Positions 8,079-21,259 of a stretch of DNA of 64,000 nt are shown here, piece after piece (position 1 is the first letter of the stretch; every line of letters begins with the position of its first letter). The notes below the pieces were generated by a model that was not told the DNA's origin, did no database searches, and was given only the letters and a program-made list of their open reading frames with translations. The stretch spans positions 1-64,000 of the forward strand of contig NZ_JAAHBQ010000012.1 of the NCBI RefSeq assembly GCF_020144665.1, read 5' to 3'. This stretch comes from Oscillatoria salina IIICB1. GTDB lineage: Bacteria; Cyanobacteriota; Cyanobacteriia; Cyanobacteriales; SIO1D9. Made by a program: the position numbers and the translations under genes.

Positions 8079-9278
8079 TTAAACCAAAGCTTCAGATTGA
8101 TAGCGAATACCTGCTTGCTGAAAACGCCGTAAAGCTTCACCCAAGCGATCGCGATCGGCAATTAAACTAACTCTCACGTATCCTTCTCCAGCCGCACCAA
8201 AAGCATTTCCTGGTGTTACCACAACTCCGGTTTTTTGTAAAGTATCTAAAGCAAAATCTGTGGAACTCATTGACGGCGGACAAGGAACCCAGAGATACAT
8301 TGTTGCTTTCGATTTTGGCACATTCCAACCTAATTTTCCTAAACCTTGAATCAGGAAATCGCGTCGAGTTCGATAGCGATCTTGTACTTGTTGAACGTAG
8401 CTATCTGGTAATTGTAAAGCAGTTTCCGCCGCCGATTGAATCGCCGAAAAAATGCCATAATCCAAGTTAGTTTTCAAAGTCCGCAAACCTTGAATAATTT
8501 GCGAATTACCAACCACAAAACCAACGCGCCAACCAGCCATATTGTAAGTCTTAGAAAGCGTGTGAAACTCAACACCAATTTCTTTTGCCCCTGGAATTTC
8601 TAATAAACTCGTTGGTTGATAGCCATCAAAAGCTAATTCAGCATAACAAAGATCGTGAACCAACAAAATTTGGTAGCGACGGGCAAAAGCAACAATTTCC
8701 TCAAAAAATTCCCTGGGTGCAGTGGCAGTTGTGGGATTATTAGGATAGTTAAAATAAAGAATTTTTGCTCTTTCAGCTACTCGATCGGGAATCGCTGTGA
8801 GATCGATCAACCAATCTTGTTCAGCCTGGAGATGCAAATTGTAAATTTCGCCACCCGCGATCGCCGGACCGCGAAAATGAGCGGGATAGGCTGGGGAAGG
8901 AACTAAAACCACATCTCCCGGATTCACATAAGCCAAAGCCAGGTGAGTCAATCCTTCCTTAGAACCCAACAATGGCAAAGCTTCGCTATCCGAATCAAGA
9001 TTAACACCGTAGCGACGATGATACCACTTGGCGATCGCACTGCGAAAACTCGCCGTGCCTTCAAAAGGAGGATAACCGTGATTTTGGGCATGGGCAAAAG
9101 CCGCGATCGCTGCTTCAATTACAGGTTGAGGCGCAGATCCATCCGGGTTGCCCATCCCTAAATCTATTAAATCTAATCCTTGTTCTCTCGCACGCGCTTT
9201 TAACTCATCGAGACGGGCAAATACATAAGGCGGTAAAGCGCTAAGGCGTTTTGCAGGGGCGATCCAATCTAGTTTCAT
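8079..9278 (-). CDS. Class I/II aminotransferase (LL-diaminopimelate/aspartate aminotransferase-like)
   Basis: 399 residues of fold-type I PLP enzyme. DLGMGNPDG is near the N-terminus, NYPNNPTTA binds the cofactor ring side, and the lysine in HTLSKTYNMAGWRVGF forms the Schiff base. RVSLIAD near the C-terminus carries the substrate-carboxylate arginine. The sequence resembles the cyanobacterial group annotated as LL-diaminopimelate or aspartate aminotransferase, which links to lysine and peptidoglycan precursor synthesis. Substrate choice between these is uncertain. It ends next to the convergent DUF1810 gene. Confidence 0.85.
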   Translation of the reverse strand: MKLDWIAPAKRLSALPPYVFARLDELKARAREQGLDLIDLGMGNPDGSAPQPVIEAAIAAFAHAQNHGYPPFEGTASFRSAIAKWYHRRYGVNLDSDSEALPLLGSKEGLTHLALAYVNPGDVVLVPSPAYPAHFRGPAIAGGEIYNLHLQAEQDWLIDLTAIPDRVAERAKILYFNYPNNPTTATAPREFFEEIVAFARRYQILLVHDLCYAELAFDGYQPTSLLEIPGAKEIGVEFHTLSKTYNMAGWRVGFVVGNSQIIQGLRTLKTNLDYGIFSAIQSAAETALQLPDSYVQQVQDRYRTRRDFLIQGLGKLGWNVPKSKATMYLWVPCPPSMSSTDFALDTLQKTGVVVTPGNAFGAAGEGYVRVSLIADRDRLGEALRRFQQAGIRYQSEALV

Positions 9279-9350
9279 CAGTTAACAGTTATCAGTTACC
9301 AGTTATTAGTTACTAATCATCCCATCATCTCATCATCGCATCATCCAAAC
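9279..9350. repeat. Short heptamer-type tandem repeats (CAGTTA-rich and ATCATC-rich)
   Basis: Runs of CAGTTAACAGTTATCAGTTA type units are followed by ATCATCCCATCATC-type repeats. Such short tandemly repeated sequences are typical of intergenic cyanobacterial DNA. No coding potential. Confidence 0.7.
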
Positions 9351-9354
9351 AATC

Positions 9355-10533
9355 TCAATCCTCACTAACTACCGAAGAGACACTGCGACTCGCTTCTCCA
9401 GGTAAAGTAGTGGAAACCATTGCCGCCATTAGTTGTTCCGGTGACACAGAAAACGGCAGTCGATGAATATCTGAATCAGGATGACAAGCAATTTCGGCAG
9501 CTTGTCGTAATTCAGCTAAGGTCACATTTTCTAGTCCTAAAGCTTCTAAACTAGTAGGTAAACCAATCTCAGCGTAGAACTTTAATAACTGTTGTCTGGC
9601 TGAAGCGGCTAATTGATTATTTTGGACCATTTCTTCGAGGCGTAGCTGAACGAGAATACCGTAAGCTACTTTTTCCCCATGTAAAGCATCGTGGGCGGCG
9701 GCTATATGCGTCAAGCCGTTATGGACGGCGTGTGCAGCGACGGTTCGACAAGCAGCGCCACCCAATCCACCAATCACTCCCGCTAACAAGACAGTCGCAT
9801 CAACCACTTCCCGCCAATCTTCACCACCAGGAGATTCTAAAGCAGCCGCCGATTTTTGGAAGAGAAGATCGCGCAAAACTCTTGCTTGTTGAACTGCGGC
9901 AATAATCAGAGTAGAAGTAGAACTACCGCTACTCACAGAAGCTTCGTACCATTTAGCGATCGCGTCGCCAATTCCTGCTACTAAAGTTCGTTTTGGCGCT
10001 GTTTCAATCAGATTGTAATCGAGAATCAGTAAATCCGGACAGCGATCGAGGGCAACATCATATTGAAATGCACCCTCATCTGAATAAATATTAGAAAGTG
10101 CCGTCCAAGCTGCACAAGTGGCGGCGGAAGTCGGTATCGTCACTACAGGTAACTGAGATTTATAGCCCAGTAATTTAGCTGTATCCATCGCTTTTCCGCC
10201 ACCCACACCAATTATTAAATCTGCTCGATCTTGGGCAACTTTATTTTTCAGTTCCGCGAGAGAAACTTCGGAACAATCAGGATTATAAGTTGCGGAAGAT
10301 ACTGTTAGTTGATGTTTGTTAAAGAGTGGTTGTAGCTGATTTTTTACAAAATCGAGAGTGCGAGATCCGCCCACTACTAAAGGACGCTCGCCCAAACTAG
10401 CCATATTTTTCATTGCTTGTTCGATTATCCCAGCACCTCGGAAAACTTGATTTGGCGCTATAGATAAAGATGTGAAAACGTTAGTTTTTGTCTTAGGATT
10501 ACTTGACAATTCAGCAGCAGTTTTTTTGACCAT
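9355..10533 (-). CDS. Iron-containing alcohol/glycerol dehydrogenase-like protein
   Basis: 392 residues. GVGGGKAMDTAKL is the nucleotide-binding signature of the metal-dependent (type III) dehydrogenases. IPTSAATCAAWTALS follows, and metal-ligand histidines appear in AAHAVHNGLTH and AHDALHGEKVAYG. The best general match is the glycerol-dehydrogenase-like branch, which oxidises polyols with NAD. The actual substrate is unknown. It lies upstream of the aminotransferase in the same direction but separated by repeat DNA. Confidence 0.85.
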   Translation of the reverse strand: MVKKTAAELSSNPKTKTNVFTSLSIAPNQVFRGAGIIEQAMKNMASLGERPLVVGGSRTLDFVKNQLQPLFNKHQLTVSSATYNPDCSEVSLAELKNKVAQDRADLIIGVGGGKAMDTAKLLGYKSQLPVVTIPTSAATCAAWTALSNIYSDEGAFQYDVALDRCPDLLILDYNLIETAPKRTLVAGIGDAIAKWYEASVSSGSSTSTLIIAAVQQARVLRDLLFQKSAAALESPGGEDWREVVDATVLLAGVIGGLGGAACRTVAAHAVHNGLTHIAAAHDALHGEKVAYGILVQLRLEEMVQNNQLAASARQQLLKFYAEIGLPTSLEALGLENVTLAELRQAAEIACHPDSDIHRLPFSVSPEQLMAAMVSTTLPGEASRSVSSVVSED

Positions 10534-10596
10534 ATTTTCTAAGCTTAGAAGTCAATAACTAATTATTTATAACTGGTAAATGCGCTGGCGCGATCG

Positions 10597-11115
10597 CTAA
10601 GAGGTTGATTCAGCTAGCTGCGCGAAACTTTCTGAGAAAATTTCTAAAGCTAGTTCATCGTCATTGCGATCGGACAGCGATCGCCTTACTTGACCTAAGT
10701 ATAACGGCTGAGAAAGCCCTGGTTCGGGGTGAACGATCGTTCTCGCGCGGATCGTTAAGCGATCGCTACTTCCTCCCAATCTTCCCGAAGAATATAAATC
10801 AGCCGCAGCTTGGCGTAAAGTTGCTTCTAATTCCGATTTCGTTATCTCTGGAGGTACAGCAATTACTGCTTGATTTGCACCATTATCATAAACCACCGAA
10901 AAGCGCACTGAACCGGGAATTACTGTATGACTAAATAAACCCAATTCTAGGGCAAATAAACCCACCGTCAACACTCCCATAAAGCCGGTAACGCCTACTA
11001 AACGGAAGCGAATACCCCATTTGAAAATAAACCCTAAACCAGCAATAACTAAACCAACTAAGGTTAAAATTCCCGACCATTTAGCATAGGTATAAAAATC
11101 GAGTGAAATTTCCAT
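10597..11115 (-). CDS. ycf51: Ycf51-family membrane protein
   Basis: 172 residues. Two N-terminal transmembrane segments (about 12-31 and 38-63) are followed by a soluble domain with VIPGSVRFSVVYDNG, VPPEITKSELEATLRQAA and LTIRARTIVHPEPGLSQPLYLG. This resembles the Ycf51 family of cyanobacteria and some red-algal plastids, whose function is unknown. Location is predicted in the plasma or thylakoid membrane with the soluble part on one face. Confidence 0.82.
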   Translation of the reverse strand: MEISLDFYTYAKWSGILTLVGLVIAGLGFIFKWGIRFRLVGVTGFMGVLTVGLFALELGLFSHTVIPGSVRFSVVYDNGANQAVIAVPPEITKSELEATLRQAAADLYSSGRLGGSSDRLTIRARTIVHPEPGLSQPLYLGQVRRSLSDRNDDELALEIFSESFAQLAESTS

Positions 11116-11390
11116 CTTTCTTTTATTTTTTAACTATTATCATCTAAATTTTTCTGGAAAAAGCTAAATTTTAATTATTTTTCACTAACTGTCAATTTGG
11201 CTTTTTTATTGTTACTTAATTCTACTTAATTCGCACTTATAACCAGTAAGATCTATCGATAGAGCTATCCCTTTAATAGTAAATACTTGGTGTAAATACC
11301 AACCTCTGACAGAGGCAAGAAAAATTATTTCTGTTCATTATTTAAGTATAACGAGCGAAATAATAATTGTCTAAAAAAGAGAAAATTACC

Positions 11391-11900
11391 ATGAAAATTA
11401 CTAATTTTATTAAGTGCTTACCTGCGATTTTAACTATTGGTTTGTTTTTCCCTTTAGGAGCATCAGCGCAATCAGTAGAAACTCCAGCGAGCAATTCAGT
11501 TACCAGTGACGAACCTGCTGGTACAAATTACAACGAACCTCCTTACAATCGCTATATGAGATTAGGCTACGCTGCTTCTCAGAGAGGAGATTACACTGAC
11601 GCATTGAGGTATTTTGCGAGTGCGCTAGCAGAACGTCCGCGCGATCGCAATGCGACCCTTGCTTACTGGAATGTCTATGATATTATCAACAACCAAACCC
11701 AGCAGCAAGCAGCAACGAATAATTCTGAGATTGAAAGCGATTACGATCGCTACATGAGAATCGGTTACGATGCTACTCAGCAAGAAGACTATCAAACCGC
11801 TTTGATTAATTTTAGACGAGCGCTCGAAGAACGTCCTCAAGATCCCTACGCACTCCAAGCAATTAGAAACGTTTCTACTTATATTAATCGAGGTCAATAG
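11391..11900 (+). CDS. Secreted TPR-like protein with internal duplication
   Basis: 169 residues from ATG 11391; an in-frame TTG at 11367 would extend into what should be untranslated leader. The signal peptide MKITNFIKCLPAILTIGLFF...GASAQS has a predicted cleavage after ASA. The mature part contains two near-identical TPR-like units, each YxRYMRxGYxAxQxxDYxxAL followed by A.L.ERP.D. A periplasmic or secreted scaffold is likely; no function can be assigned. Short repeat DNA follows. Confidence 0.75.
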   Translation: MKITNFIKCLPAILTIGLFFPLGASAQSVETPASNSVTSDEPAGTNYNEPPYNRYMRLGYAASQRGDYTDALRYFASALAERPRDRNATLAYWNVYDIINNQTQQQAATNNSEIESDYDRYMRIGYDATQQEDYQTALINFRRALEERPQDPYALQAIRNVSTYINRGQ

Positions 11901-12025
11901 AGATTGGTGATTGGTGATTGGTGACTGGGGACTAGGTTCAGTTATCAGTGAACAGTTTATTCGCTAATTGCTTCTTTTCTCCAATCTCTACTGAAAACTG
12001 ATAACTGAAAACCCCCAGTCCCCAA
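11901..12025. repeat. Short tandem and inverted repeats between convergent genes
   Basis: GATTGGTGATTGGTGATTGG units and CAGTTATCAGTGAACAGTT are followed by the complementary sequence TCAGTTATCAGTTTTCAGT-type units and CCCCAGTCCCCAATCACC. The left and right ends are largely complementary and could form one long hairpin. The same family recurs at 20335, 25946, 44640 and 54603. Confidence 0.7.
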
Positions 12026-13231
12026 TCACCTCGTAGGGACTCCTCGACGTTGGGTTCCACCTCTAGAAGGACGAGGTTTTTGCAGAGGAACTACTTCGGC
12101 TTCATTGCTTTCTCTAGCAACCCGAATCAGTAAAGCCATGCTAATTAAACTAGCAATAATCGAATTACCGCCGTAACTAAACAACGGTAAAGGTAAACCA
12201 GTGGTAGGTAAAGCCCCAGTAGCGACACCAATATTAATTAAAGATTGTCCGACAATCAAAATCATTACGCCGATCGCTACTAATCTTTGTACCGGATGCC
12301 GTGATTTGGAAGCAACTACGAGAGCCATTGTCGCATAAGTCATCAGTAGCAAAAGCAAAACCAAGCTACCGACAAAGCCAAATTCTTCAGCAAAGACGGC
12401 AAAAATAAAGTCTGTATGTTGAATGGGTAAATAAAACAGCTTTTGTTGAGAGAGTCCAAAACCAGATCCCCAAGTACCGCCAGATCCTACTGCTAACAAG
12501 CTTTGTACTAATTGATAGCCATCACCCATCGGATCGTTCCAAGGATTGAGAAAAGACATTACTCGACGGCGCTGGTAATCTTGGAGACTAATACTAATTA
12601 AAGCGGAAATAAATCCGGCGATCGCGACTCCTGAGAGTTGGAAATAAGGCAATCCGGCTGCGAGGGCGATTAGCCATAATGTCATCCCACACAACGCGGT
12701 AGTACTTAAATTTGGCTGTAACAAAATTCCCCCTAAAATGAGGGCGAAAACTAACAGCCACCAACCGCGAACTAGCCAACTATGGCGTTCCCACTGTCCG
12801 AATAAGCAAGCACCTTGAATTACTAAGAAGGGTTTGAGTAATTCAGACGGCTGCATTACTAACGAGCCAACTGGTATCCAACGAGTTGCACCGTTGATCG
12901 TCGTTCCTACTCCTGGAACTAAGGTAAAGATTAGCAAACCCAGTAAGACTAAAACCATCCAACGGGCTGTTTTGAGCAAATATTGCAGTGGCGATCGCAC
13001 GAGGATATTAAATGCCACTAAGCCGATTAAGACCCACAGTAGTTGTCTTTTGAAATAATACAGCCCATCTCCATACTCGGCATCAGCGATCGGATAAGAG
13101 GCTGAAAACAAAGTTACTAAGCCGATCGACAGCCAAATAAAAGTCAACCAACGCAGCAAACGTGCTTCCATAGCCCAAGAACGGACTTCGGGGTCGAAAA
13201 AGGGAATTAAATAGCGTAGAACTACCAACAA
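12026..13231 (-). CDS. ftsW: FtsW/RodA-family peptidoglycan glycosyltransferase
   Basis: 401 residues with about ten transmembrane helices, SEDS family. Landmarks: INGATRWIPVGSLVMQPSELLK (the SEDS signature around the catalytic region), QPNLSTTAL, GDGYQLVQSLLAVGSGG, FIFAVFAEEFGFVG and the PLPLFSYGGNSI motif near the end. SEDS proteins polymerise lipid II glycan strands with a partner class B PBP. FtsW (division) is favoured over RodA by overall resemblance, but the two are hard to separate by eye. It lies downstream of apcC in the same direction, beyond a terminator, so it is an independent unit. Confidence 0.88.
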   Translation of the reverse strand: MLVVLRYLIPFFDPEVRSWAMEARLLRWLTFIWLSIGLVTLFSASYPIADAEYGDGLYYFKRQLLWVLIGLVAFNILVRSPLQYLLKTARWMVLVLLGLLIFTLVPGVGTTINGATRWIPVGSLVMQPSELLKPFLVIQGACLFGQWERHSWLVRGWWLLVFALILGGILLQPNLSTTALCGMTLWLIALAAGLPYFQLSGVAIAGFISALISISLQDYQRRRVMSFLNPWNDPMGDGYQLVQSLLAVGSGGTWGSGFGLSQQKLFYLPIQHTDFIFAVFAEEFGFVGSLVLLLLLMTYATMALVVASKSRHPVQRLVAIGVMILIVGQSLINIGVATGALPTTGLPLPLFSYGGNSIIASLISMALLIRVARESNEAEVVPLQKPRPSRGGTQRRGVPTR

Positions 13232-13435
13232 TTACTTACACCGTTTCGCTATTGTCATCTTATCTTCTCTGCTCTGAAAAACAAGCAAGATTTTTGAATT
13301 CAGCTATAGTAGAGAACGAATTTGCTCAAGACATCCTCATTTTCGGAAAACCTTGCTAGCTTATGCTTCGATCGTTGTTAACTGTTAACTGTTTACTGTT
13401 CGCTCACTGCTATAGCTTCAACCTTTTCTTACACG

Positions 13436-13460
13436 CAAAAAAGAGGTCTATAACGACCTC
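13436..13460 (-). terminator. Terminator of the apc cluster
   Basis: On the minus strand GAGGTC (13460-13455) pairs with GACCTC (13448-13443) and is followed by a run of T. It lies about 30 bases after the apcC stop. Confidence 0.8.
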
Positions 13461-13488
13461 CCCAGATGATTTCAAGAGTTTAATTATT

Positions 13489-13692
13489 TTATAGCAATCC
13501 GGTATTCGTGCCTCTTTTTCCGGTAGCTAACTCTACCTTCATAATTTTGCCGCCCATTTTCATGATTCGCTGTTGCTCGCGGAACCAGTTATCATAAGGA
13601 ACCAATTTTGTAAAGTAAGTATTCTGTAATTCTCGCTGAGTCCGAATCCGAGTTTGACTGGGAACGCAAGCAGTCACTTTAAACATTCGCAT
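13489..13692 (-). CDS. apcC: Phycobilisome core linker polypeptide ApcC (about 7.8 kDa)
   Basis: 67 residues of CpcD-type small linker: MRMFKVTACVPSQTRIRTQREL, then TYFTKLVPYDNW and IMKMGGKIMKVELATGK. It caps allophycocyanin trimers at the ends of core cylinders and sets their stability and spectra. A good ribosome site (AGAAGGAG) precedes the ATG. It is the last gene of apcE-apcA-apcB-apcC. The 265-base gap after apcB is long, so its level may be set by partial termination or processing. Confidence 0.97.
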   Translation of the reverse strand: MRMFKVTACVPSQTRIRTQRELQNTYFTKLVPYDNWFREQQRIMKMGGKIMKVELATGKRGTNTGLL

Positions 13693-13957
13693 GGTACTAC
13701 TTTCTCCTTCTGTTTTTAGTGGGAAAAATTTTCTTATCTTTAGTTTCTCAAAGAATTCCGATGAGCTTGCTTACTCTAGTCTAGTGCTTGGTATACAAAA
13801 CTTAACACATATAGCAAAGTTCGGGGGTCAAGAGTCAATACTAGCTCGTCAAAACAAATCTTCACTTAGACAAGCCTTGAAACAGCTAGCACTCACTCTG
13901 GACTTCCCGAACCTTTAAGCGATCTCTACCAGCAAGCTCAGAACACCAGAGCGAATT

Positions 13958-14443
13958 TTAGCTCAAGCCAGAGCAGATGTAGTCGAAGTAGACGCCCATT
14001 TCTTTACCTGCATCAGCACCTACTAAGCTAGCGGTTACTTCTTTCATAGCTTGAATAGCATTAACAGTAGCGCCGATGGGTACTCCGAGGGAGTTGTAGG
14101 TTTCTTTTAAACCGTTGAGTACGCGCTCGTCAAGAATGGAAGGATCGCCTGCTAACATTGCGTAGGTAGCGTAGCGTAGATAGTAGTCTAAGTCGCGAAT
14201 ACAAGCTGCATAGCGACGGGTGGTGTACATATTACCACCGGGACGAGTGATATCAGAATACAACAAGGACTTAGCAACAGCTTCCTTAACAATTGCTGCT
14301 GCATTAGCACTGATTACACTAGCTGCACGAACGCGTAGTTCGCCAGTTTGGAAATAGCCCTTGAGCTTATCCATTGCGCTAGAGTCAAGGTATTTACCTT
14401 GAACGTCAGCCGAGTTGATTACTGAGGTAATTGCGTCTTGCAT
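13958..14443 (-). CDS. apcB: Allophycocyanin beta subunit
   Basis: 161 residues, the usual length. The chromophore-binding Cys81 lies in [20 protein letters not shown], and Asn71 in GGNMYTTRR is the position methylated in beta-type phycobiliproteins. ApcB pairs with ApcA to form the (alpha-beta)3 trimers of the phycobilisome core that pass light energy to photosystem II. It is 106 bases downstream of apcA and clearly co-transcribed. Confidence 0.98.
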   Translation of the reverse strand: MQDAITSVINSADVQGKYLDSSAMDKLKGYFQTGELRVRAASVISANAAAIVKEAVAKSLLYSDITRPGGNMYTTRRYAACIRDLDYYLRYATYAMLAGDPSILDERVLNGLKETYNSLGVPIGATVNAIQAMKEVTASLVGADAGKEMGVYFDYICSGLS

Positions 14444-14549
14444 GATTTTTTTCCTTTTTTCTGCACGCCAAAGGCGCTGATTTCACCTAGTTTTGTTAAC
14501 GAGCTTTGAACAGCAGAATAGCTGTTGCTTGTTTTGAGTAGGTAGATAC

Positions 14550-15035
14550 CTACTGCATTGCACCAATTACATAATCGAAGTAAGAACCTGCTTCGCCAGC
14601 GTCTTCAGCAGACATCATCGAAGTAGCAACTTCTTTCATTGCACGGACGCTTTCAGCAACCGCATCAATTGGGGTTCCTAAAGACTTGTACATTTCGGCT
14701 ACACCAACCAAACCAATTTCTTCAATTGGAGTGGTGTCACCAGCTACTACACCGTAGGTGACGAGACGGAGGTAGTAGTCCATATCACGCAAGCAAGTAG
14801 CAGTCATTTCTTCGCCATAAGCATTTCCGCCAGGGGAAACAACGTCAGGGCGCTTTTGGAATAATTTGTCGCCTGCTTGCTTAACGATGCGCTCGCGAGA
14901 CTCAGTTAGAGTTTGAGCAATACGCAAGCGACGTTCGCCACTGGTGACGAAGCCTTTGATTCTATCTAATTCGCCAGGGCTGAGATAGCGAGCCTCGGCA
15001 TCTGCATTCACGATTGATTTCGTGACGATACTCAT
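14550..15035 (-). CDS. apcA: Allophycocyanin alpha subunit
   Basis: 161 residues. Phycocyanobilin is held by Cys81 in [44 protein letters not shown] and the C-terminal [12 protein letters not shown] are typical of ApcA. A strong GGGAGGAAT-type ribosome site precedes the ATG. It is the second gene of the apc cluster, and the 406-base gap after apcE probably holds its own strong promoter, since ApcA/B are needed in large excess over ApcE. Confidence 0.98.
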   Translation of the reverse strand: MSIVTKSIVNADAEARYLSPGELDRIKGFVTSGERRLRIAQTLTESRERIVKQAGDKLFQKRPDVVSPGGNAYGEEMTATCLRDMDYYLRLVTYGVVAGDTTPIEEIGLVGVAEMYKSLGTPIDAVAESVRAMKEVATSMMSAEDAGEAGSYFDYVIGAMQ

Positions 15036-15441
15036 GTTTTGGATTCCTCCCGTAGGTATGTAAAGTTAGTGACCTAGAGATTTGGTTGTCGTACTTTTTG
15101 AGTAGGCGTGTTGTTAGTTTACACCTTTGACAGGTAGTATCCCGGCTGCGGCAGAAGCTGATTGGGATTATTTACTTACCTGCTTGCACTCTGAGCGAAT
15201 AATTATCTCTGGACACTTGCCGCAGTTACTAAGCAACCTTCCGAAATAATTTTGCGGCATTTATTTCACCTTCGCTCTTATTACTTAATATCTTTTAACA
15301 ATTTTCCTCATTTTTGTAACCAAGGTTAGGGATCGCGATCGCCACAGAAACGGCGGCGATCGCGCTTATCTGACCCAGAAACGGCAGCGAGCGAGTAAAA
15401 GGCAAAGTGCGATCGCGCTTTAACCTTACTCTTGAAAGACC
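15036..15441 (-). promoter_or_regulatory. apcE-apcA intergenic region (probable apcA promoter and leader)
   Basis: 406 bases without a gene. The apcE-proximal part carries three HIP1-type GCGATCGC sites within about 90 bases. The rest is leader sequence for apcA. A promoter is expected here from the stoichiometry of the complex, but I cannot point to a specific -10. Confidence 0.4.
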
Positions 15442-19113
<3,672 letters not shown>

Positions 19114-20331
19114 GTGAATAAAACTAAACCAGAATCAGGGAATCGGGAAATTAGTACGGCTGTGCAACGGCTTTATGATACTTATCCGTTTCCCCCAGAA
19201 CCTCTTTTAGATGAACCACCTCCGGGATACAATTGGCGCTGGAATTGGGTAGCTGCTTATAATTTCTGTCTCGGTCAAAAACCGCCAACAGAAAAGATTC
19301 GGATTTTGGATGCGGGCTGCGGTACTGGTGTGGGGACAGAGTATTTAGTTCATTTGAACCCGGAAGCGGAAGTGGTCGGAATTGATTTGAGTTCGGGTGC
19401 TTTAGAGGTAGCGAAAGAGCGCTGTCGTCGTTCTGGAGCAAATCGAGTTCAGTTTCACCAGCTTAATTTGGTGGAGGCTGACCAATTACCGGGAGAGTTT
19501 GATTTAATTAACTGTGTGGGCGTTTTGCATCATTTACCCGATCCGATCGCCGGAATTCAAGCTTTAGCGAAAAAGTTAGCGAACGGTGGCTTGATGCACG
19601 TTTTTGTCTATGCTGAGTTGGGACGTTGGGAAATTCGTTTGATGCAACAGGCGATCGCCCTTTTGCAAAATAACCAGCGAGGCGATTATCAAGATGGGGT
19701 ACAAATTGGCAGAAAAATTTTTGCTTCACTACCAGAAAATAATCGAATTGTCAAGCGCGAAAAAGAACGTTGGTCATTGGAAAATCAACGAGATGAGTGT
19801 TTTGCGGATATGTACGTCCATCCCCAAGAAATTGATTACAATATCGAGACTTTATTTGAGTTAATCGAGGCAAGTGGGTTAAAATTTATTGGCTTTTCTA
19901 ATCCCCAAATTTGGAAACTAGAGCGACTTTTAGACAAAGCACCAGAGTTGATCGCTAGAGCATCACAATTAAGTGAAAAAGAGCGTTATCGACTCATTGA
20001 GTTACTCGACCCCGATAATATTACTCACTACGAATTTTTCCTAGGACGAGAACCCTTAAGTTCGGTAGATTGGTCGAGTGAGGAAAAGTTAAAAGCAGCA
20101 ACTCCCGAACTACATCCTTGTATCGACGGTTGGGAGAGTCAGTGTTTGTTTAATTACGACTATCAGATTATCAACTTATCCGAAGCAGAATTTGAATTTA
20201 TGAAAGCTTGCGCTCGTAATACTGAGTCAAAACGAAGTATAGGCGAGATTTTAGCTGAAAATCCTTTAGAGATCGAGAAAGTGCGATCTTTACTGAAAAA
20301 TCAATTAATTATTCTTACCAATGAGCAGTAA
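19114..20331 (+). CDS. Class I SAM-dependent methyltransferase
   Basis: 405 residues from GTG. YPFPPEPLLDEPPPGYNWRWNW is a characteristic N-terminal segment. The SAM-binding motif I is ILDAGCGTGVGTEYL, followed by VGIDLSSGALEVA (acidic end of strand 2) and DLINCVGVLHHLPDP (motif IV region). About 200 further residues form a C-terminal domain without a recognised name. Target unknown: it could modify a small molecule or a protein. It stands alone between apcE and the atp operon, followed by repeat DNA. Confidence 0.85.
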   Translation: MNKTKPESGNREISTAVQRLYDTYPFPPEPLLDEPPPGYNWRWNWVAAYNFCLGQKPPTEKIRILDAGCGTGVGTEYLVHLNPEAEVVGIDLSSGALEVAKERCRRSGANRVQFHQLNLVEADQLPGEFDLINCVGVLHHLPDPIAGIQALAKKLANGGLMHVFVYAELGRWEIRLMQQAIALLQNNQRGDYQDGVQIGRKIFASLPENNRIVKREKERWSLENQRDECFADMYVHPQEIDYNIETLFELIEASGLKFIGFSNPQIWKLERLLDKAPELIARASQLSEKERYRLIELLDPDNITHYEFFLGREPLSSVDWSSEEKLKAATPELHPCIDGWESQCLFNYDYQIINLSEAEFEFMKACARNTESKRSIGEILAENPLEIEKVRSLLKNQLIILTNEQ

Positions 20332-20749
20332 TTAGTGATTGGGGTTTCAGTTATCAGTGAGCAGTTATCAGTTTATCCTCCCCCTCTTCCTTGTCTCCCC
20401 CCAATCCCCAATCCCCTCCTCCCCAATCAATCTCAGAAAAATTTAGAAAATGTTAAGTATTGTCACCGTGCCGTGATAATATTGCTTCTGGCTTGTGTTA
20501 TGACTCTTCGCCGTAAGGGTCTAGTCATAACCTGAGTAAAAGCAGGACGCAACGTGAGTAGCGGACTGATAAGTCAAACTAGAGATCTGGAAATCTAGAC
20601 ACTAACTTAGTGTTTAGAGTGGGGCGATCGCAGTCAACTTACTGCTATCGTTGACTGGTGATGGAGAAAAACATTTGTATTCAGGGTAAACTTACCCAGA
20701 ACGACAAGAAAATCTCCAACCAGTAAAACTGACCAATAACCGATTAGCC
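20332..20749. other. Repeat-rich spacer and atp operon leader
   Basis: The first 90 bases are CAGTTATCAGTGAGCAGTTATCAG and CCCCAATCCCC-type repeats. The rest (about 20450-20749) contains a short palindrome (GATCTGGAAATCTAGAC area) and presumably the atp promoter, which I cannot pinpoint. Confidence 0.45.
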
Positions 20750-21193
20750 GTGAATCCGTCAAACCCATCTAGTGAAACCACACTCCAAACAGACGAACTT
20801 AGCTCAGAAAGTTCATCCTCATCCACAGTCAATAATTCAATGGAAGAGTTTTACCAACTGCAAAAAACCTTGTATTTGGTGACTTTAGGAATGAGCGTAG
20901 TTATTTTTATCTCAGTTTGGTTTTTTTACTCCCTAAACACTGGCTTAAATTATGCGATCGGTGCGTGCGCGGGTATGGTTTACTTAAAAATGTTAGCCAG
21001 AGATGTGCAAAGGCTGGGGGTACAAAAAAAGAGACTCGGTTCCGGTCGCTTAGCACCATTCATCGGGCTAATAGTATTAGCAACTCAATTGCAAAAGTTG
21101 CAAATTTTGCCCATATTTCTCGGATTTATGACTTATAAAGCCGCCATTCTCGTCTATGTACTGCAAACCACAATTGTCCCAGCGCAAAAGTAG
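20750..21193 (+). CDS. atpI: ATP synthase protein I (assembly factor)
   Basis: 147 residues from GTG. A Ser/Thr-rich hydrophilic N-terminus (1-35) is followed by four predicted membrane helices, including YLVTLGMSVVIFISVWFFY and GLNYAIGACAGMVYLKMLARDV. AtpI helps assemble the c-ring in other bacteria and is not part of the final enzyme. As usual it is the first gene of the atp operon, 66 bases before atpB. Confidence 0.9.
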   Translation: MNPSNPSSETTLQTDELSSESSSSSTVNNSMEEFYQLQKTLYLVTLGMSVVIFISVWFFYSLNTGLNYAIGACAGMVYLKMLARDVQRLGVQKKRLGSGRLAPFIGLIVLATQLQKLQILPIFLGFMTYKAAILVYVLQTTIVPAQK

Positions 21194-21259
21194 CTTGATA
21201 AACTGTACTTAAGAAATTTTTGCTTCACGTTGTCTCGCTCTCCAGGTAAATAGAGCCGC

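Noticed and set aside
13691-13918. 75-codon frame in the apcB-apcC spacer
   Set aside because: Antisense to the apcC leader with no start signal or recognisable motif.
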